Source: JBJXGE01 sp046154185
Lineage (GTDB): Bacteria > Planctomycetota > UBA8108 > UBA1146 > JAJFFE01
Direction: 5' to 3'
Length of the DNA: 64,000 nucleotides
Assembly (NCBI GenBank): GCA_046154185.1
Contig: JBJXGE010000001.1
Span: 1 to 64,000, forward strand
Shown: in pieces, positions 1 to 9,800 of the stretch
Position numbering within the stretch: the first letter of the stretch is position 1
Layout of the letters: every line of letters starts with the position of its first letter
Notes under the pieces: generated by a model
What the model was told of the DNA's origin: nothing
Databases searched by the model: none
The model's input: only the letters and a program-made list of their open reading frames with translations
Made by a program: the position numbers and the translations under genes

Positions 1-18
1 GCGCTGGCCGGCCAGCGC
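1..18. repeat. perfect 18-bp palindrome upstream of metal ABC operon
   Basis: The first 18 bases form a perfect palindrome with arms GCGCTGGCC and GGCCAGCGC, 41 bp before the first start codon. It could be an operator for the metal-transport operon or the hairpin of an upstream terminator; the gene further upstream is outside the window. Between it and the gene, TTGCTCATC occurs twice, at about 30-38 and 51-59. Confidence 0.4.
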
Positions 19-59
19 CGACGCGCACTTGCTCATCCTCCAACAGGAGTTTGCTCATC

Positions 60-1103
60 ATGAACAACTCAACACTTCGAAGCCGGTGGCGCATCTCGGC
101 TCTCGCGCTCGTCGCAATCCTCGCCACGAATGCGCTGACCTCCGCCGTCGAGCCCCTCCGTATTTGCGCAACCACGCCCGACCTCGGCAGTCTCGCGCGT
201 GCGATCGGCGGAGATGCCGTTCAGCTAACGGTCTTCGCCCGCGGTCCCGAGGATCCACACTTCATCTCGGCAAAGCCGAGTTTCATGAAATCGCTCAGTC
301 AGGCGGATCTCCTCCTCTACACGGGACTAGAACTCGAGATCGGTTACCTCCCGCCACTCATCGAAGGCTGCCGCAATCCACGTTTGCTCCTCGGCGCTGC
401 CGGCAATTTCGATGCATCGGCGGCGATCGAACCGCTCGATCGCCCGGTTGACGGAGTGGATCGCTCGATGGGTGATGTGCACGGGGGCGGCAATCCGCAC
501 TATTTGCTCGATCCCGTCAATGGTTGGCGCGTCGCGCGTCACCTGCGCGAAAAGATGTCCACGCTGCGACCGGACGCGGCGACCGCATTCGCGGCGAACT
601 TCGACGCGTTTGAACTCCGGCTGGCCGCCGCGCTCGTGGGCGAGTCGCTCACAACCCGACTCGGCGCTAAGCCCGTTCTGGAGACGCTGGCGAAGAATTC
701 GTCAGTGCCGCTCACGAACGATCCGGCGCTCGGCGGTTGGCTCGCCGCGACGGTGCCGCTCCGCGGCGCTCTGGTCATCGCCGATCACAATCTTTGGCCG
801 TACTTCGCGCGACGCTTCGGAATCGATGTGGTCGGATACCTCGAGCCGAAGCCGGGGATTCCGCCCTCGACGCGGCACCTCGGCGAAATTGTCGCTCTCG
901 TCAAGACTCGCGCGGTGAAACTGGTGATGACAGCGCCGTACTTCGACACGAAACCGGCCGAATTCGTCGCACGCGAGACGGGCGCGAGCATCGTGCGTCT
1001 CGCGCATCAACCGGGTGCGGTCGCCGGAGTCGACGACTATCTCGCCATGTGCGAGTACAACGTGACGGCGCTGGTGCGCGGCTGGCGCGGCGAAACGCCA
1101 TGA
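60..1103 (+). CDS. metal ABC transporter substrate-binding protein (ZnuA/MntA family)
   Basis: Periplasmic solute-binding protein of cluster A-I, which hands Zn2+ or Mn2+ to an ABC importer. The 347-residue product has an N-terminal signal peptide (hydrophobic stretch about residues 12-28) and three spaced metal-ligand candidates in the family pattern: His67 (in EDPHF), His147 (NPHY) and His243 (DHN), plus Asp296 (PYFD) as the usual fourth acidic ligand. A short His/Gly stretch just before His147 may be a reduced version of the ZnuA His-rich loop. ATG 60 is preferred over TTG 51 because AGGAG at 45-49 sits 10 bases before it. The stop overlaps the start of the ATPase gene (ATGA). Zn versus Mn cannot be decided from sequence alone. 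Confidence 0.88.
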   Translation: MNNSTLRSRWRISALALVAILATNALTSAVEPLRICATTPDLGSLARAIGGDAVQLTVFARGPEDPHFISAKPSFMKSLSQADLLLYTGLELEIGYLPPLIEGCRNPRLLLGAAGNFDASAAIEPLDRPVDGVDRSMGDVHGGGNPHYLLDPVNGWRVARHLREKMSTLRPDAATAFAANFDAFELRLAAALVGESLTTRLGAKPVLETLAKNSSVPLTNDPALGGWLAATVPLRGALVIADHNLWPYFARRFGIDVVGYLEPKPGIPPSTRHLGEIVALVKTRAVKLVMTAPYFDTKPAEFVARETGASIVRLAHQPGAVAGVDDYLAMCEYNVTALVRGWRGETP

Positions 1104-1834
1104 GCAAGAACGCACCCGACGAAGGAGAACGAGCGAGCGGCGACGAAGTCGACACGATACTCCGGTGCGAGTCCGTGACACTCGGCTACGGCCGCCCGAC
1201 CGTGCTCGAAGACGTCACGCTCGCTGTGCGGCCGGGTGAGTTCTGGTTTTGGCTCGGCCCGAACGGTTCGGGCAAGTCGACGTTGTTGCGCGCGCTGCTT
1301 GGCGATGTCGCGCCGCGACACGGCGCGATCACCTGGCGCTCGCCCGCCGCCCGCACGAGCGAATTGGGTTACGTGCCGCAACGCAGCGATTTCAATCACC
1401 AGTCGCCGACGACTGCTCGCGAGATCGTCGATCTCGGACTCGTTGGATTGCCGCTCGACGCGCCCGCGCGAGTAGAACGGTGTTCGGTGGCGCTCGCACA
1501 AGTCGGCCTCGCCGGCAAGGAACGCGTGAGTTTTGCCGCCATGTCGATCGGGCAGCGACAACGCGTCTTGCTCGCGCGCGCGCTCGTGCGCCGGCCGCGG
1601 CTCTTGCTGCTCGACGAACCGGTGAGCGGTCTCGACCTGGCAAGCGCGAGTGAATTGCTCCGCGTGCTCGCCGCGGAGCAACGCGAGCGCGCGCTCGCCA
1701 TCGTGTTCGTGACGCATCCGCTCGAGTTCGCCGAACGGTTCGCGACGCACCTCGCTTTGTTCGCAGATCGGCGCGTGCAGGTCGGCAAACGGGAGCTGCT
1801 CACCCAATTCGTGAGCCACGAGGTGTCCCCTTGA
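1100..1834 (+). CDS. metal ABC transporter ATP-binding protein (ZnuC-like)
   Basis: Cytoplasmic ATPase of the importer, 244 residues. It has Walker A GPNGSGKST (Lys59), a Q-loop (VPQRSDF), Walker B LLLLDEP, D-loop SGLD and switch His in VTHP. The ABC signature is unusual: MSIGQRQR where LSGGQxQR is normal, so the second Ser/Gly position is Ile. The start ATG overlaps the binding-protein stop by four bases and its own stop overlaps the TTG of the permease, so the three subunits are translationally coupled. The longer frame opening at 737 lies inside the upstream gene and is not used. Confidence 0.88.
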   Translation: MSKNAPDEGERASGDEVDTILRCESVTLGYGRPTVLEDVTLAVRPGEFWFWLGPNGSGKSTLLRALLGDVAPRHGAITWRSPAARTSELGYVPQRSDFNHQSPTTAREIVDLGLVGLPLDAPARVERCSVALAQVGLAGKERVSFAAMSIGQRQRVLLARALVRRPRLLLLDEPVSGLDLASASELLRVLAAEQRERALAIVFVTHPLEFAERFATHLALFADRRVQVGKRELLTQFVSHEVSP

Positions 1835-2670
1835 TCAGCGACTTTCTCGCGTCGTGGCCGTTGTTTCAAAATACGTACTTGAGCGGTTGGCTCTCGAGCG
1901 TGCTGCTCGCGCTCGTTGGCGTGGCGCTCGTGACGCGCGATCAGATGTTTCTCGGCGCCGCGATCGCGCAGGCGTCGACGCTCGGGGTCGCGCTCCACAT
2001 CTGGTTGTCGAGCATCGGCGCGGGCGCGATCGCAACCGTGTTGTCGTTGCCCGGCGCAAAGGCGGTCATCGCGTTCGGCTGCGCGGTGATCGCGGCCCTC
2101 GCGACCGCGCGCCCCAATCGCGAGAGTCGCGAGGCTGTGGCGGCTTGGTTGTTTCTCGGTTGCGGCAGCTTGGCGGTGCTCTTGGTCGCGCAAAGTCCGC
2201 ACGGGCGCGTCGAGGTCGAGCAGTTGCTGACGCGCAGCATTCTCGGCGCGAGCGCCGGGGAAATGTGGACCCTCGCGGTCGCGACCTCGGCGTTGCTCTT
2301 TCTCGCCGTGAAGCTCGAGCGACCACTTCGACTCGTGTTGATGGATTCGGCTTTCGCCCTCGCGGTCGGCATGCCAATGCGGCGATGGACCAACGGCATC
2401 GCGATCATCATGGGCGGCGCCGTCGGCCTCGCCCTACCGATCGCCGGCCTCACCTACACTTTTTGCAGTTTGGTATTGCCGCCACTCATCGCGCGTCGCC
2501 TCGTGCGCGAGCTGCGAACGCTGCTCTGGGTAGCGCCCGTCATCGCGCTGATCTCGAGCATCGCGAGTTCCGTGCTCGCACACGCGCTCGACTGGCCGCC
2601 GGCGCACACGTTGGTGCTGGTACAGAGCGCGCTGCTCGCCGCGTGTTGGTCAGTCACGCGCCGCTCTTAA
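1831..2670 (+). CDS. metal ABC transporter permease (ZnuB/MntB family)
   Basis: Integral membrane subunit of 279 residues with about eight hydrophobic segments spread over the whole length, as in ABC-3 family permeases (Pfam ABC-3). The TTG start overlaps the TGA of the ATPase gene (TTGA), the only plausible start because the hydrophobic N-terminus begins directly after it. It forms the channel through which the metal delivered by the binding protein enters. It is the last gene of the operon; the next gene is 220 bp away and has its own promoter. Confidence 0.87.
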   Translation: MISDFLASWPLFQNTYLSGWLSSVLLALVGVALVTRDQMFLGAAIAQASTLGVALHIWLSSIGAGAIATVLSLPGAKAVIAFGCAVIAALATARPNRESREAVAAWLFLGCGSLAVLLVAQSPHGRVEVEQLLTRSILGASAGEMWTLAVATSALLFLAVKLERPLRLVLMDSAFALAVGMPMRRWTNGIAIIMGGAVGLALPIAGLTYTFCSLVLPPLIARRLVRELRTLLWVAPVIALISSIASSVLAHALDWPPAHTLVLVQSALLAACWSVTRRS

Positions 2671-2787
2671 CCGAGGTTCACTTCGACCTGTCGCGTCGAA
2701 ACCTGCAAAACTCGGAATCGCGGCGCACTTCCATTCGCAGACTTGATTATTTCCAGCGCGCCGCGCGCTTCCAGCCATTCCCGACGG

Positions 2788-2803
2788 TGGCACATGCTTT
2801 GCC
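2788..2803 (+). promoter_or_regulatory. sigma-54 (-24/-12) promoter, near consensus
   Basis: The element reads TGGCACATGCTTTGCC: the -24 GG and -12 GC are separated by exactly 10 bases and TGGCAC/TTGC match the RpoN consensus. The predicted transcription start is about 2814, giving a leader of roughly 80-90 nt to the barrel gene. The leader contains the 7-bp hairpin at 2838-2860. Confidence 0.72.
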
Positions 2804-2837
2804 TCTACGTGCCAACGCGGGAAGGACAGACAGGCTA

Positions 2838-2860
2838 GATGCCTGCTATCGGTAGGCATC
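2838..2860 (+). repeat. leader hairpin (7-bp perfect stem)
   Basis: GATGCCT and AGGCATC form a perfect stem around a 9-base loop, between the predicted sigma-54 start site and the barrel gene. It covers the upstream ATG at 2839, which argues that this ATG is not the real start. Confidence 0.5.
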
Positions 2861-2892
2861 GCAGTCGCAGTTTTTCAAAGCGCTGGAAGGGA

Positions 2893-3858
2893 ATGAGGTT
2901 TCACATGCTTGCGACGCGAGTCCTAACACTCGTCGCCGGAATCGGATTGCTTTTTGTCGGCGCCCAGCTCAACGCGCCATGCAACGCTCAATCGGCCGAC
3001 CAGAGCGCCGGAAAAATGGCTGACGCGAAGATGAACTTCGATCTCTGGCCGGGTTTCGTGAGCGGCATGGGCAAGAACTTCCGCGCGAGCCCGCGCCCGC
3101 TCGACTCGCCGCTTTACTTCGAAGACCCGTTCATCGCGACGGACATTCGGCCGATTTTTCTCTACCACGAGTTTCCGCGCCACAGCCTCCTCGGCGGCGG
3201 GCATCTGACCGTGCTCGCCGTGCAGGCGCGGCTTGCGCTCACGGAGCGGCTCGCGCTCATCGCTACCGAGGATGGCTACACGGATCTCGAGGCGTCGGCG
3301 TTACCGGCGGGCGATGGATGGAACAACCTCGCAGCCGGCTTCAAATACGCGCTCCACGTCGACTACGAACAGAAGAGCATACTGACGGCCGGCGCTCGCT
3401 GGACGCTTTCGAACGGTTCCCGCGATGTGTTCCAAGGAATCGAAGACGAGGTCTCGCTCTTCGTGACGGGCGCAAAGACCATGGACCGCATCCATCTCAT
3501 GGCGGACGTCGTGGGTCGGATCACGACCCACCACGAGCAAGGAAATGACTCGCTGAGCTGGGACGTGCAAGCCGCGTACGAGCTGACGCCCAGATTCTTC
3601 CCGCTCGTCGAATACCACGGTTTCACGTACCTCTCGAATGGCAACCGCATTCAAGTGCGTGACGGCCTCCTCGACTACGGGAATCTCGGCGCCGGCGACG
3701 TGCGCGGCAGCGACGTACACTGGGCTACGGTCGGGTATCGGTACGAAGTCGCGGACGGCGTGCAGTGGGGTCTCGGTTATGGCTTCGCACTGCGCACGCC
3801 CGGAAAGAACGACATCTACGAGGAGCGACTCATTACGGGACTCGTATTCCTGTTCTGA
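2893..3858 (+). CDS. outer-membrane beta-barrel protein, unknown function
   Basis: The product (about 321 residues) has a clear Sec signal peptide (MRFHMLATRV followed by a hydrophobic core, cleavage near NAQS). The mature part alternates polar and aromatic residues in strand-like stretches separated by Gly/Asp/Asn turns and ends in Phe, the classic C-terminal residue of an outer-membrane barrel. I do not recognise a specific family; it resembles uncharacterised porin-like or transport-associated barrels. ATG 2893 or ATG 2905 are both possible (GAGG at 2895-2898 favours 2905). It is preceded by a near-consensus sigma-54 promoter and followed by a strong hairpin, so it is probably a single-gene unit. 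Substrate unknown. Confidence 0.65.
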   Translation: MRFHMLATRVLTLVAGIGLLFVGAQLNAPCNAQSADQSAGKMADAKMNFDLWPGFVSGMGKNFRASPRPLDSPLYFEDPFIATDIRPIFLYHEFPRHSLLGGGHLTVLAVQARLALTERLALIATEDGYTDLEASALPAGDGWNNLAAGFKYALHVDYEQKSILTAGARWTLSNGSRDVFQGIEDEVSLFVTGAKTMDRIHLMADVVGRITTHHEQGNDSLSWDVQAAYELTPRFFPLVEYHGFTYLSNGNRIQVRDGLLDYGNLGAGDVRGSDVHWATVGYRYEVADGVQWGLGYGFALRTPGKNDIYEERLITGLVFLF

Positions 3859-3872
3859 GCGGCCGCGTCAGT

Positions 3873-3900
3873 GCTCGGGTCGCATCGCAGCGACCCGAGC
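3873..3900. terminator. bidirectional terminator-like hairpin
   Basis: GCTCGGGTCGC and GCGACCCGAGC form a perfect 11-bp stem with a 6-base loop, between two convergent genes (barrel gene on plus, hydrolase on minus). There is no long T tract. Confidence 0.65.
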
Positions 3901-3948
3901 GAGCAGCACTCTATCTCGGCCGGAACAGCCGGCGGGTCACGGTAGCGC

Positions 3949-5301
3949 CTAGTCGGTCAGCTGGTGCTGCTGTAGCCATTCGGCGATGCGCAGATAAAAC
4001 CCCGGCGCTTTTCGCGGCCAAACCCAAAAACTCTCGGGCCATCGCCAATTGTCACCGATCAACCGCCTGGGGAGTTCACATCCATGGCCGACGTCGCGAA
4101 AGACATGCGTCGTGACATCCTTGTTCCCACCCTCGCCGAGGTACTTCTTGAGCAACGGTAGGTTTTTCGCCGGCGGCACGAGCAGATCGTCTTCGCCGAA
4201 CAGCGCCAACACCGGGCAGTGGACGGAGCGAAGAGTCGTCGCGGGGTCAAACTCGTTGCGACGCCACCACTCGAGATCGGATTCCGTTTTCGGGATGTCG
4301 ATGAACTTCGCCCACGGCTGCTTGCTCGCCGCTACGGCAAGGCGCTCGAACTCGAGCCATGGCTTGCGGCCGTACGCGACTTCAAACATCTCGCGCTCGA
4401 ATTCTTGGGCCGCAACGATGTCTGCTGCTCGAATCCCGGCTTCCACCGCGGACTCTGACGACAATGCGGCCGCCACAGCGTCAATTTCCTGTGCCGCGAC
4501 ACTGACTGCAGGCGGCACTTGCAAAATCATGAATGCGATGGCCGAATCCTTCGCCGCCGCAATTGGCGCGACCCACCCACCCTGGCTCAAGCCGACAAGG
4601 CCGACGCGCGCGGGATCGATCTCCTTGCGAAGTCTCAGGGCCTGAACGCCAGCGAGTGCATCGTCGGCGAGGTTGAAGAGCGTCCATTGCTGAGGTTTTC
4701 CACCCGATTCGCCGACACCGCGTTTGTCGTACACTAGTGTCGCCACACCTCGCTCCGCCAATACCTCTCCCCAACCGCGATAGCCCCACGCGTCCTCGCC
4801 GTCGCGCCGGCCTTCGGGCGAGGACCCACAAATGACAACCGCCGCCGGAAAGGGCCCTCTTCCGACCGGCCACACGATGGTGCCGGCGAGCTCGACATCG
4901 AGGTTGCGAAAGCGTATTTCTTCGTAAGAACATCGACGCACTGGTGTCGACTTCTTCAAATGAATGCGGACCGGCGGGCCCCACTTCGCGTTGACGCCGA
5001 CGAGCTCTCCGAAGTCACCGTGAACAGTAGTGTCAAACCGACCGTACAAGCAGGTGAAGCTGAGCGTCGGTGACTGAAATGCCACTCCCGACAGTGGTTC
5101 GTAGTAGAGACCAAGTTCAGGAATGCTGAACGTGCCGCCAAGCTTGCTGTCTGGCTGCGCGGTAATTTGTAGCTCGATCTGCTGGATCGCCCCCTCCCGC
5201 ACAACGGCGCCGACCCAACTCCCGCTGATATCGGAGGACCACGCCTGCTCAGCGACGAGCACGCACGCGAGCGCCCATCCACAACGCACCATTACCGACA
5301 T
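3949..5301 (-). CDS. secreted alpha/beta hydrolase (S9/dienelactone hydrolase-like)
   Basis: 450-residue exported hydrolase. Residues 1-22 form a signal peptide; residues about 25-130 are a beta-rich N-terminal domain of the type seen in alpha/beta hydrolases of the YqiA/estD group; the hydrolase fold follows. Catalytic elements are visible: nucleophile elbow GLSQGG, acid FGEDD and His in DVGHG. The conserved VYDKRGVGES is typical of periplasmic peptidase/esterase relatives. Start ATG 5301 has AGGTGATC five bases upstream. It is divergent from the AraC-type regulator, which is the obvious candidate controller. Exact substrate (ester, lactone or peptide) cannot be told. Confidence 0.78.
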   Translation of the reverse strand: MSVMVRCGWALACVLVAEQAWSSDISGSWVGAVVREGAIQQIELQITAQPDSKLGGTFSIPELGLYYEPLSGVAFQSPTLSFTCLYGRFDTTVHGDFGELVGVNAKWGPPVRIHLKKSTPVRRCSYEEIRFRNLDVELAGTIVWPVGRGPFPAAVVICGSSPEGRRDGEDAWGYRGWGEVLAERGVATLVYDKRGVGESGGKPQQWTLFNLADDALAGVQALRLRKEIDPARVGLVGLSQGGWVAPIAAAKDSAIAFMILQVPPAVSVAAQEIDAVAAALSSESAVEAGIRAADIVAAQEFEREMFEVAYGRKPWLEFERLAVAASKQPWAKFIDIPKTESDLEWWRRNEFDPATTLRSVHCPVLALFGEDDLLVPPAKNLPLLKKYLGEGGNKDVTTHVFRDVGHGCELPRRLIGDNWRWPESFWVWPRKAPGFYLRIAEWLQQHQLTD

Positions 5302-5418
5302 TGATCACCTCTGTTTCTGTCAGCGGGTCCCAACTCCCAGGCCATGGACGCCGACTCTCGCAAGCGCCCAGTTCGCGATGAGAATGCCGGTCAGAGTGCG
5401 CAGCGCGCTATCAAATTC

Positions 5419-5446
5419 TTGCGGTGTCGGCCTTACACGCTACGAT
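5419..5446 (+). promoter_or_regulatory. sigma-70-type promoter for the AraC regulator
   Basis: TTGCGG, 16-base spacer, TACGAT. The GTG start at 5453 follows the -10 by six bases, so the message would be leaderless. Confidence 0.35.
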
Positions 5447-5452
5447 TCGCGC

Positions 5453-6301
5453 GTGCCGAGCCCCCCACCACTCGATCTAAGACGACTCTGGTCAGGTTGC
5501 GGAGTCGAACTGTTAGTGAGCCAATGGCGCCCGCATCAACACCCACTCGTGCGCCACGGACAAACGGCGGCGGCAGTCATAGAAATCATGCTGGAAGGCG
5601 CTTTTCGCAAGCGCTGTTCGCGGGGTGAGTGGCTCGCTGACAGCAACACAGCGATGCTGTTCGGCGTGGGAGAGACATTTGAAATCCTGCACCCCTCACG
5701 CAGAAGCAATGCGGGCGTGTCGATTCGAATCGGCGCCGAGAACGTCGATTGCTGGCTGCCGTCGCAGGAGTTCCGAGCGACGTTGCTCGCTGACTCACGA
5801 TCGTCCATGAATGTCGCGGTAAGCCCGCACGCGCTCTTGTGCGCGCATCGCCTGATATCCTGGCTAGTCCGGACCCGAACTTCACCGCCCGAAACGCTGC
5901 ACGTTGAGGAACGGCTTACTGAACTCATTTCGACACTGTTCGAGTCGCCACAGAGAGCGTCGTCGGAGCGCATCGCGCCCGCTCGCATAGCACACGCACT
6001 CGAGTATCTTCAAGCGCATTTCTCTGCTCGGATCACGTTGGCGGACGTCGCAAAATTTGCCGGCTGCTCGCCGTGCTTCTTGTCGCGTCAATTCGCTCAG
6101 CACGTCGGAATTCCAATGCATGCCTATCTGTCGAAGCTGCGAGTCCGCGCGGCGCTCGCTGCCGTTGCCGGAGGGTGGAAAGATCTCACCGCGCTGGCTC
6201 TTCAGCTCGGCTTCGATAGTCACAGCCACATGTCGGCGGCTTTCAAGCGGGAATTCGGCCATTCACCCAGTGCCGCGCGTTACGATCTCGCGCCCAACTA
6301 A
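5453..6301 (+). CDS. AraC family transcriptional regulator
   Basis: About 282 residues. The N-terminal half is an effector-binding type domain with weak similarity to AraC-binding cupins; the C-terminal about 100 residues form the two helix-turn-helix motifs: first HTH around ITLADVAKFAGCSPCFLSRQF, second around DLTALALQLGFDSHSHMSAAF, followed by the typical REFGHSPSAAR. Starts at 5378 and 5384 (ATG) are also in frame, but none has a ribosome binding site; GTG 5453 fits a leaderless message from the TACGAT box. Divergent orientation suggests it controls the neighbouring secreted hydrolase. Confidence 0.8.
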   Translation: MPSPPPLDLRRLWSGCGVELLVSQWRPHQHPLVRHGQTAAAVIEIMLEGAFRKRCSRGEWLADSNTAMLFGVGETFEILHPSRRSNAGVSIRIGAENVDCWLPSQEFRATLLADSRSSMNVAVSPHALLCAHRLISWLVRTRTSPPETLHVEERLTELISTLFESPQRASSERIAPARIAHALEYLQAHFSARITLADVAKFAGCSPCFLSRQFAQHVGIPMHAYLSKLRVRAALAAVAGGWKDLTALALQLGFDSHSHMSAAFKREFGHSPSAARYDLAPN

Positions 6302-6376
6302 TTCGAACCACTCGATTTCTGTGCGCGCGACGACCGCTGTCGACGGCTCGGTCACGGATGGCGCGCCGCACAATTG

Positions 6377-6820
6377 TTAGCCGACGACCGAGATCGACTG
6401 TCCCGAGTGCGGTTTCTCGAGGGGACGGTCGCGTTCGCCGCGCGCCTTCACGACCGCGTCGCGCCAGATCTCGTGGATCTTGCGCATCAGCGTCAGGCCT
6501 TCCTCGACGAGCTGGATGTCGGACTTCAAGTTGCCTTCGAGTAAGCGCTGGAACGTGAAGCGATAGAGCCCTTGCAAGCTGCTGAAAAGATCGAGTCCGA
6601 TCGCCGGACTGAGCGATGTCATCAGCTCGAGCACGATCTTCTGCGCGCGCAACAAGTGATCGTTGCGCTTCTCGCGATCTTGCTGGGGCTTTCGCATTTC
6701 GATCAGCGCGCCTTCGATAAAGCGCACGCCGCCATCGAGCAGCAACATCAGCAAGTCGTCTTTCGCGGCGGTGGTGACTTGCACTTCGCGGTAGCGTTGA
6801 GTCGGATGCGCCGGCGGCAT
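6377..6820 (-). CDS. fliS: flagellar export chaperone FliS
   Basis: 147-residue small helical protein with the family core YREVQVTTA and LLMLLLDGGVRFIEGA near the N-terminus. FliS binds the C-terminal helices of flagellin in the cytoplasm, prevents polymerisation and delivers it to the export gate. Its ATG overlaps the fliD stop (ATGA), the normal fliD-fliS arrangement. It is the last gene of the minus-strand flagellar cluster and is convergent with the AraC gene. Confidence 0.9.
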   Translation of the reverse strand: MPPAHPTQRYREVQVTTAAKDDLLMLLLDGGVRFIEGALIEMRKPQQDREKRNDHLLRAQKIVLELMTSLSPAIGLDLFSSLQGLYRFTFQRLLEGNLKSDIQLVEEGLTLMRKIHEIWRDAVVKARGERDRPLEKPHSGQSISVVG

Positions 6821-9800
6821 CAGCGGCCCAACCCGCCGAGCTGCGCGGACAGTCGCTGCTGTGTTTGCTGCGACGACGAGATGACTTGCTCGAGCTGCGC
6901 GAACTGGCGCCGTAACGCCGTTTCACGACGCGCGAGCCGCTCTTCGATGCGTTCGATCCGGTCGTTGAGCGACTCGATGATCTCGTCGAACGCATCGGCG
7001 CGACGCTGGAGCGCGCCGACTTCGGTGTCCGTGAGCTCCTCGATCGCATCGTTGATGCGCGACGCCACACCGGGATCGCCGGCGAGGTCGAGCAGCGAAC
7101 CGGTCAAGAGGCCGCCGCCCGCGACGTCCGCGCTCTTACTGAGACCGAGATCCGCCGCGGCGCTCGATGCGTTCAAGGCGACGACTTTGAAGGTCGTGCC
7201 GCCAGTGGTCCCGTCCGTCAGCACGAAGGAATTCTGCGTGCTCGACAAACTGGCGGTCAGACTCTGACCGGCGGCCGTCGCCGCGTCATTGATCGCGTCG
7301 ATCACGTCTTCGGCTGTCGTGAGGTCCGAGACGTCAACGTCGATGGTCGCGCCATTCCGCAATTGGATCTGAAAGTCGGCGCCACCCGCCGTGCGCACGC
7401 CTTCGCCGTTATTGAAATCCTCCAGCTCGACATCGGCGGCGAGCGGGCGTGCCGCCGAGAAGAGTTTCGTCACGGCTTCCGGATCCTCTGCGAGCGCTTC
7501 TTCGAGCTCGGTGGAATTGAAGCTCAGTCGGCCATTCACCAGGCGGATGCCGATTTCGCTCATGAGATGGAGCGCGTTCGAAATCCCGCTCAGCGGCCGG
7601 ATGAGCTTGTTGAGGAGTGTCCGCTCCATTGTGCGGACCGTGCCATCGCCGAGCAACACGCCGCGTTCGTTCGTCTCGATATTGAACGCGGTCACGTCCG
7701 CGATGGACGAGAGTATGTCGTTGAACTTGTCGACGAAGTCCGACACCTTCTCGGTCAAGTTCTCGACGTCGCTTGCGACCGTGACGCTCACCGGAGTCGC
7801 GCTCGTCTGGAGCGCGGTGACGGTCAGACCATCGATCACATTTCTATACGTGTTGGTGCTGCTGCGCAGCAATACGGGTTCACTCGACGCGCTCGATTCG
7901 CCGTAAAAGAGCACGCCGTCGCGCGCCTCCGAGGTTCGGGAGAACGCCAAGTTGGTGCCACCGCCGGTCTCGACCAGTAGTCGTGCCCGGCTGCCGGAGC
8001 GCCCCGCAACCAAATTCAATCGATAGGGACTTGCCGCGCTGCCGTCGTTGACAATCGTCGCCTGCACGTCGATGCCGAGTTCCGCGATCGCGTCGCGCAC
8101 ATCCTGCAATGTGTCGTCGGCGCCGATCGTGATCGTCTCTTGGAACGCGCCATCGATGGCTCCGGGCGTTGCATCGGGCGCGCTGCCGACGATGTGCAGA
8201 TCCGACGCCGTCGAGCCACCATCGACTTCGTCGACGCGCAGCGTGCCGGCGCCGCTCGTATCGGTGATCGCGAGCCCGTTCCCGGTGCTGTTCAAACCGA
8301 CTGTGAAAGTGCCGCTTAACCCGGCGAGCGTCGCGGCGCCTTGAATGTCATTGATCACTTCGCCGATGGTGTCTTCCTGCGACAAGTCGACGGTGAAACT
8401 CACGCCGTTCGTCGCGGTGATTCGTATGGATCCTTGCTCCACACCGGCGCCGCCATTCAGCGTGCTGAGCTGCGTGTTTTGATGTACATAGCGCGGATTG
8501 AGATCGGTGCCGGTGAGCGTGTTCTGCGTCACCGAGCCAAGCAGTCCGAGCTCCGCAGCCGTCGTGCCGCCGACTTCGGCGACAGTGAGCGCGCCCGCGC
8601 CACCCGATGTGTCGCGCAACTCGAGTCCGTTGCCGGCCGCGTTGAGCCGCGCCGTGACGCCGACTCCCGCGCTGTTGATCGTGTTGATCACGTCGCTCAA
8701 ACTGCGCGCACTCGCAAGGCTCACCGTCGTCCCGCTCACGGCCGCGCGACTCTGGATCGAGATCGACCCGAGCGTAACGCCGGCGCCGCCATTCAACGTG
8801 CTCAAGAGGACGTCGTTCATCCCGGCGACGAGTTGCGCGCTCGCGACGGACGTGCCCGCGGTGACGCCGGCGAGGCCGAAGTCCGACGCGACACTCGAGA
8901 GAGCGCCATCCGTTACCGTGATGCCGCCCGTGCCGGTCGTGTCCGTGATGACGAAGCCGTTTTGCGCGGCGTTGAGCGCCATCGAGATCTCACCCGTGTT
9001 GTTCACATGGTTGTTGACTGCGTCGAGGAACTCGCCGACCGTCGCGGCGTCATCGAGATCGATGTCGAGCGTCAGGCCACCGAGCGCGGTGGCCGCGATG
9101 ACGAGGTCGTCGCCGGCGCCGGTGCGCGCGCCTAAGCCGTCGAGCAAACTCGCTAGCCGCGTCGAATTGCTAATCGTGCGAATCGCGGATCCCTCGAGTG
9201 TCGCACCCGCAGCGACGCCGACGATGCCGAGGTCCGCGGCGACGTCGAGCCCATTCAGATCCTCGACTTCGAGCGTGCCAAGTCCGCCCGACGTGTCGGT
9301 GAGGAGCAATGCTTGCCCGGGTCGCGTGCCGCCCGAACCGGAAATAGACGCGGTGACCTCGATGCCGCTCGCGTTGTTGATCGCGTCGATGACGTCCTGC
9401 ACGGTGACCGCGGCGGAAACGTCGATCAACGCACTCGCGCCCGTGCGATCGATGACGCGGAAGGTGCCGCGCGAAACTCCGGCGCCGCCGTTCAGCTCAT
9501 CCAACTCCGTGCGCGCGTCGACAAACCCCCCGAGCTCGAGCGAGAACGTGCCCGCGCCGACAGCGGTCTCGTCAGAATCCGCAAACCCGGTCGATGTGTA
9601 TTGGCTGGAGCGCGCGAGTTGCGCCACCCGAAACTGATAAACGCCGGGCGGCAACCCCGCACTGCCGGACGCCGCCAATACGGTGCTATCCGAGGAATTT
9701 GTCGAGACGGCTCTAAACGTCAACGGGTCGGCGAGCTTTTTCGCCGACACTTGCAAATTGATCAGCCGCGCCGAGAGATCGAGAAACGCCGTTTGTTTTT

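Noticed and set aside
2839..2892. Upstream ATG extension of the barrel gene
   Set aside because: The ATG lies inside a perfect hairpin and the added basic residues would precede an already complete signal peptide.
8341..9637. Plus-strand open frames within fliD
   Set aside because: Arg/Ala or Ser/Thr-rich composition with no recognisable domain, opposite a repetitive real gene.
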